Source of the DNA: Gemmatimonadaceae bacterium
GTDB taxonomy: Bacteria > Gemmatimonadota > Gemmatimonadetes > Gemmatimonadales > Gemmatimonadaceae
Direction of reading: 5' to 3'
DNA: 21,347 nucleotides
NCBI GenBank assembly: GCA_025936015.1
Contig: JAICUE010000007.1
Location: forward strand, 1-21,347
Shown piece after piece: positions 21,121-21,347 of this stretch (positions within the stretch are counted from its first letter, which is position 1; each line of letters opens with the position of its first letter). Below the pieces are notes generated by a model. The model saw only the letters and a list, made by a program, of their open reading frames with translations, was not told where the DNA came from and did no database searches. Both the position numbers and the translations under genes were made by a program.

Positions 21121-21347
21121 ATGACTAAAGTGCCTAGTAAACAGAAGCGCGCCCCCAAAGCCCAGCCGCGCGACGGCGACACCGAGCAGCGGATCCTCCG
21201 CGCTGCGCGGCGGGTCTTCATCCAGCACGGGACGTCCGGGGCGCGGATGCAGGAAATCGCCGCCGAGGCGGGGGTCAACCAGGCGCTGCTGCATTATTAC
21301 TTCCGCTCGAAGCAGAGGCTCGCCGAAGCGGTGTTCCTCGAGGCCGC
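21121..21347 (+). CDS. TetR/AcrR family transcriptional regulator, N-terminal part
   Basis: Only the first 75 codons are in the window. After a basic tail (MTKVPSKQKRAPKAQPRDGD) comes the TetR DNA-binding domain: QRILRAARRVFIQHGTSGAR, then the helix-turn-helix MQEIAAEAGVNQALLHYYFR and SKQRLAEAVF. Such regulators are dimeric repressors that usually control their own gene or the divergent neighbour, here the MscS channel or genes beyond the window. The ligand-binding domain is missing, so the effector cannot be guessed. The AT-rich leader without a ribosome binding site suggests a nearly leaderless transcript. Confidence 0.92.
   Translation, partial: MTKVPSKQKRAPKAQPRDGDTEQRILRAARRVFIQHGTSGARMQEIAAEAGVNQALLHYYFRSKQRLAEAVFLEA

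Noticed and set aside
1..21347. tRNA, rRNA, insertion sequences, phage or defence genes
   Set aside because: I looked for cloverleaf sequences, transposase or integrase motifs and nuclease/helicase genes on both strands and saw none.

Overview
The window is strongly GC-rich, has no mobile element or RNA gene that I can see, and carries ordinary chromosomal genes. The mix points to a soil-type member of Gemmatimonadota: a fused alpha/beta E1 keto-acid dehydrogenase, a CBM9/DUF5916 outer-membrane protein, a TonB receptor with a carboxypeptidase-regulatory-like domain, an ECF42-type sigma factor with its DGPF partner, many short lipoproteins and weak Shine-Dalgarno sites. This placement is an inference from gene content; Acidobacteriota is the main alternative.

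Layout. 1-140: end of an e(P4)-type acid phosphatase. 242-1234: flavin-dependent monooxygenase, facing a SnoaL-like lipoprotein (1326-1781, minus). 1882-4525, plus strand: dienelactone hydrolase, cyclopropane-fatty-acid synthase (joined by an ATGA overlap) and a small cupin. 4609-9082, minus strand, read from right to left: rsmD, a long repeat array, the fused E1 dehydrogenase, a secreted protein and a lipoprotein. 9286-12347, plus: DUF5916 outer-membrane protein and DoxX. 12394-14192, minus: DGPF protein followed by its ECF42 sigma factor. 14361-19595, plus: NAD(P)-binding reductase, TonB-dependent receptor and gamma-glutamyltransferase, the last two overlapping by ATGA. 19970-20959, minus: MscS-type channel. 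21121-end: start of a TetR regulator.

Two patterns are not explained by the genes. First, the 7-mer GCCTAAC/GTTAGGC occurs 26 times (24 of them as the 8-mer GCCTAACG/CGTTAGGC). All occurrences are in coding sequence, and in only two codon phases: Leu-Gly as TTA-GGC and Pro-Asn as CCT-AAC (one instead supplies a stop codon). These are exactly the two phases in which it is one synonymous transition from GCCCAAC/GTTGGGC, which I find only twice. Second, five gene junctions hold arrays of one design: a short word repeated head to tail, a spacer, then the same word repeated in reverse complement. The word differs at each junction (about 7, 9, 24-25 and 26 nt, plus one degenerate). Several arrays run into the stop codon of the adjacent gene.

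Functionally the window is a mixture: envelope and nutrient uptake (TonB receptor, GGT, DUF5916, MscS, lipoproteins), membrane lipid modification (CFA synthase), central and branched-chain carbon metabolism (E1), ribosome maturation (RsmD) and regulation (ECF42, TetR).
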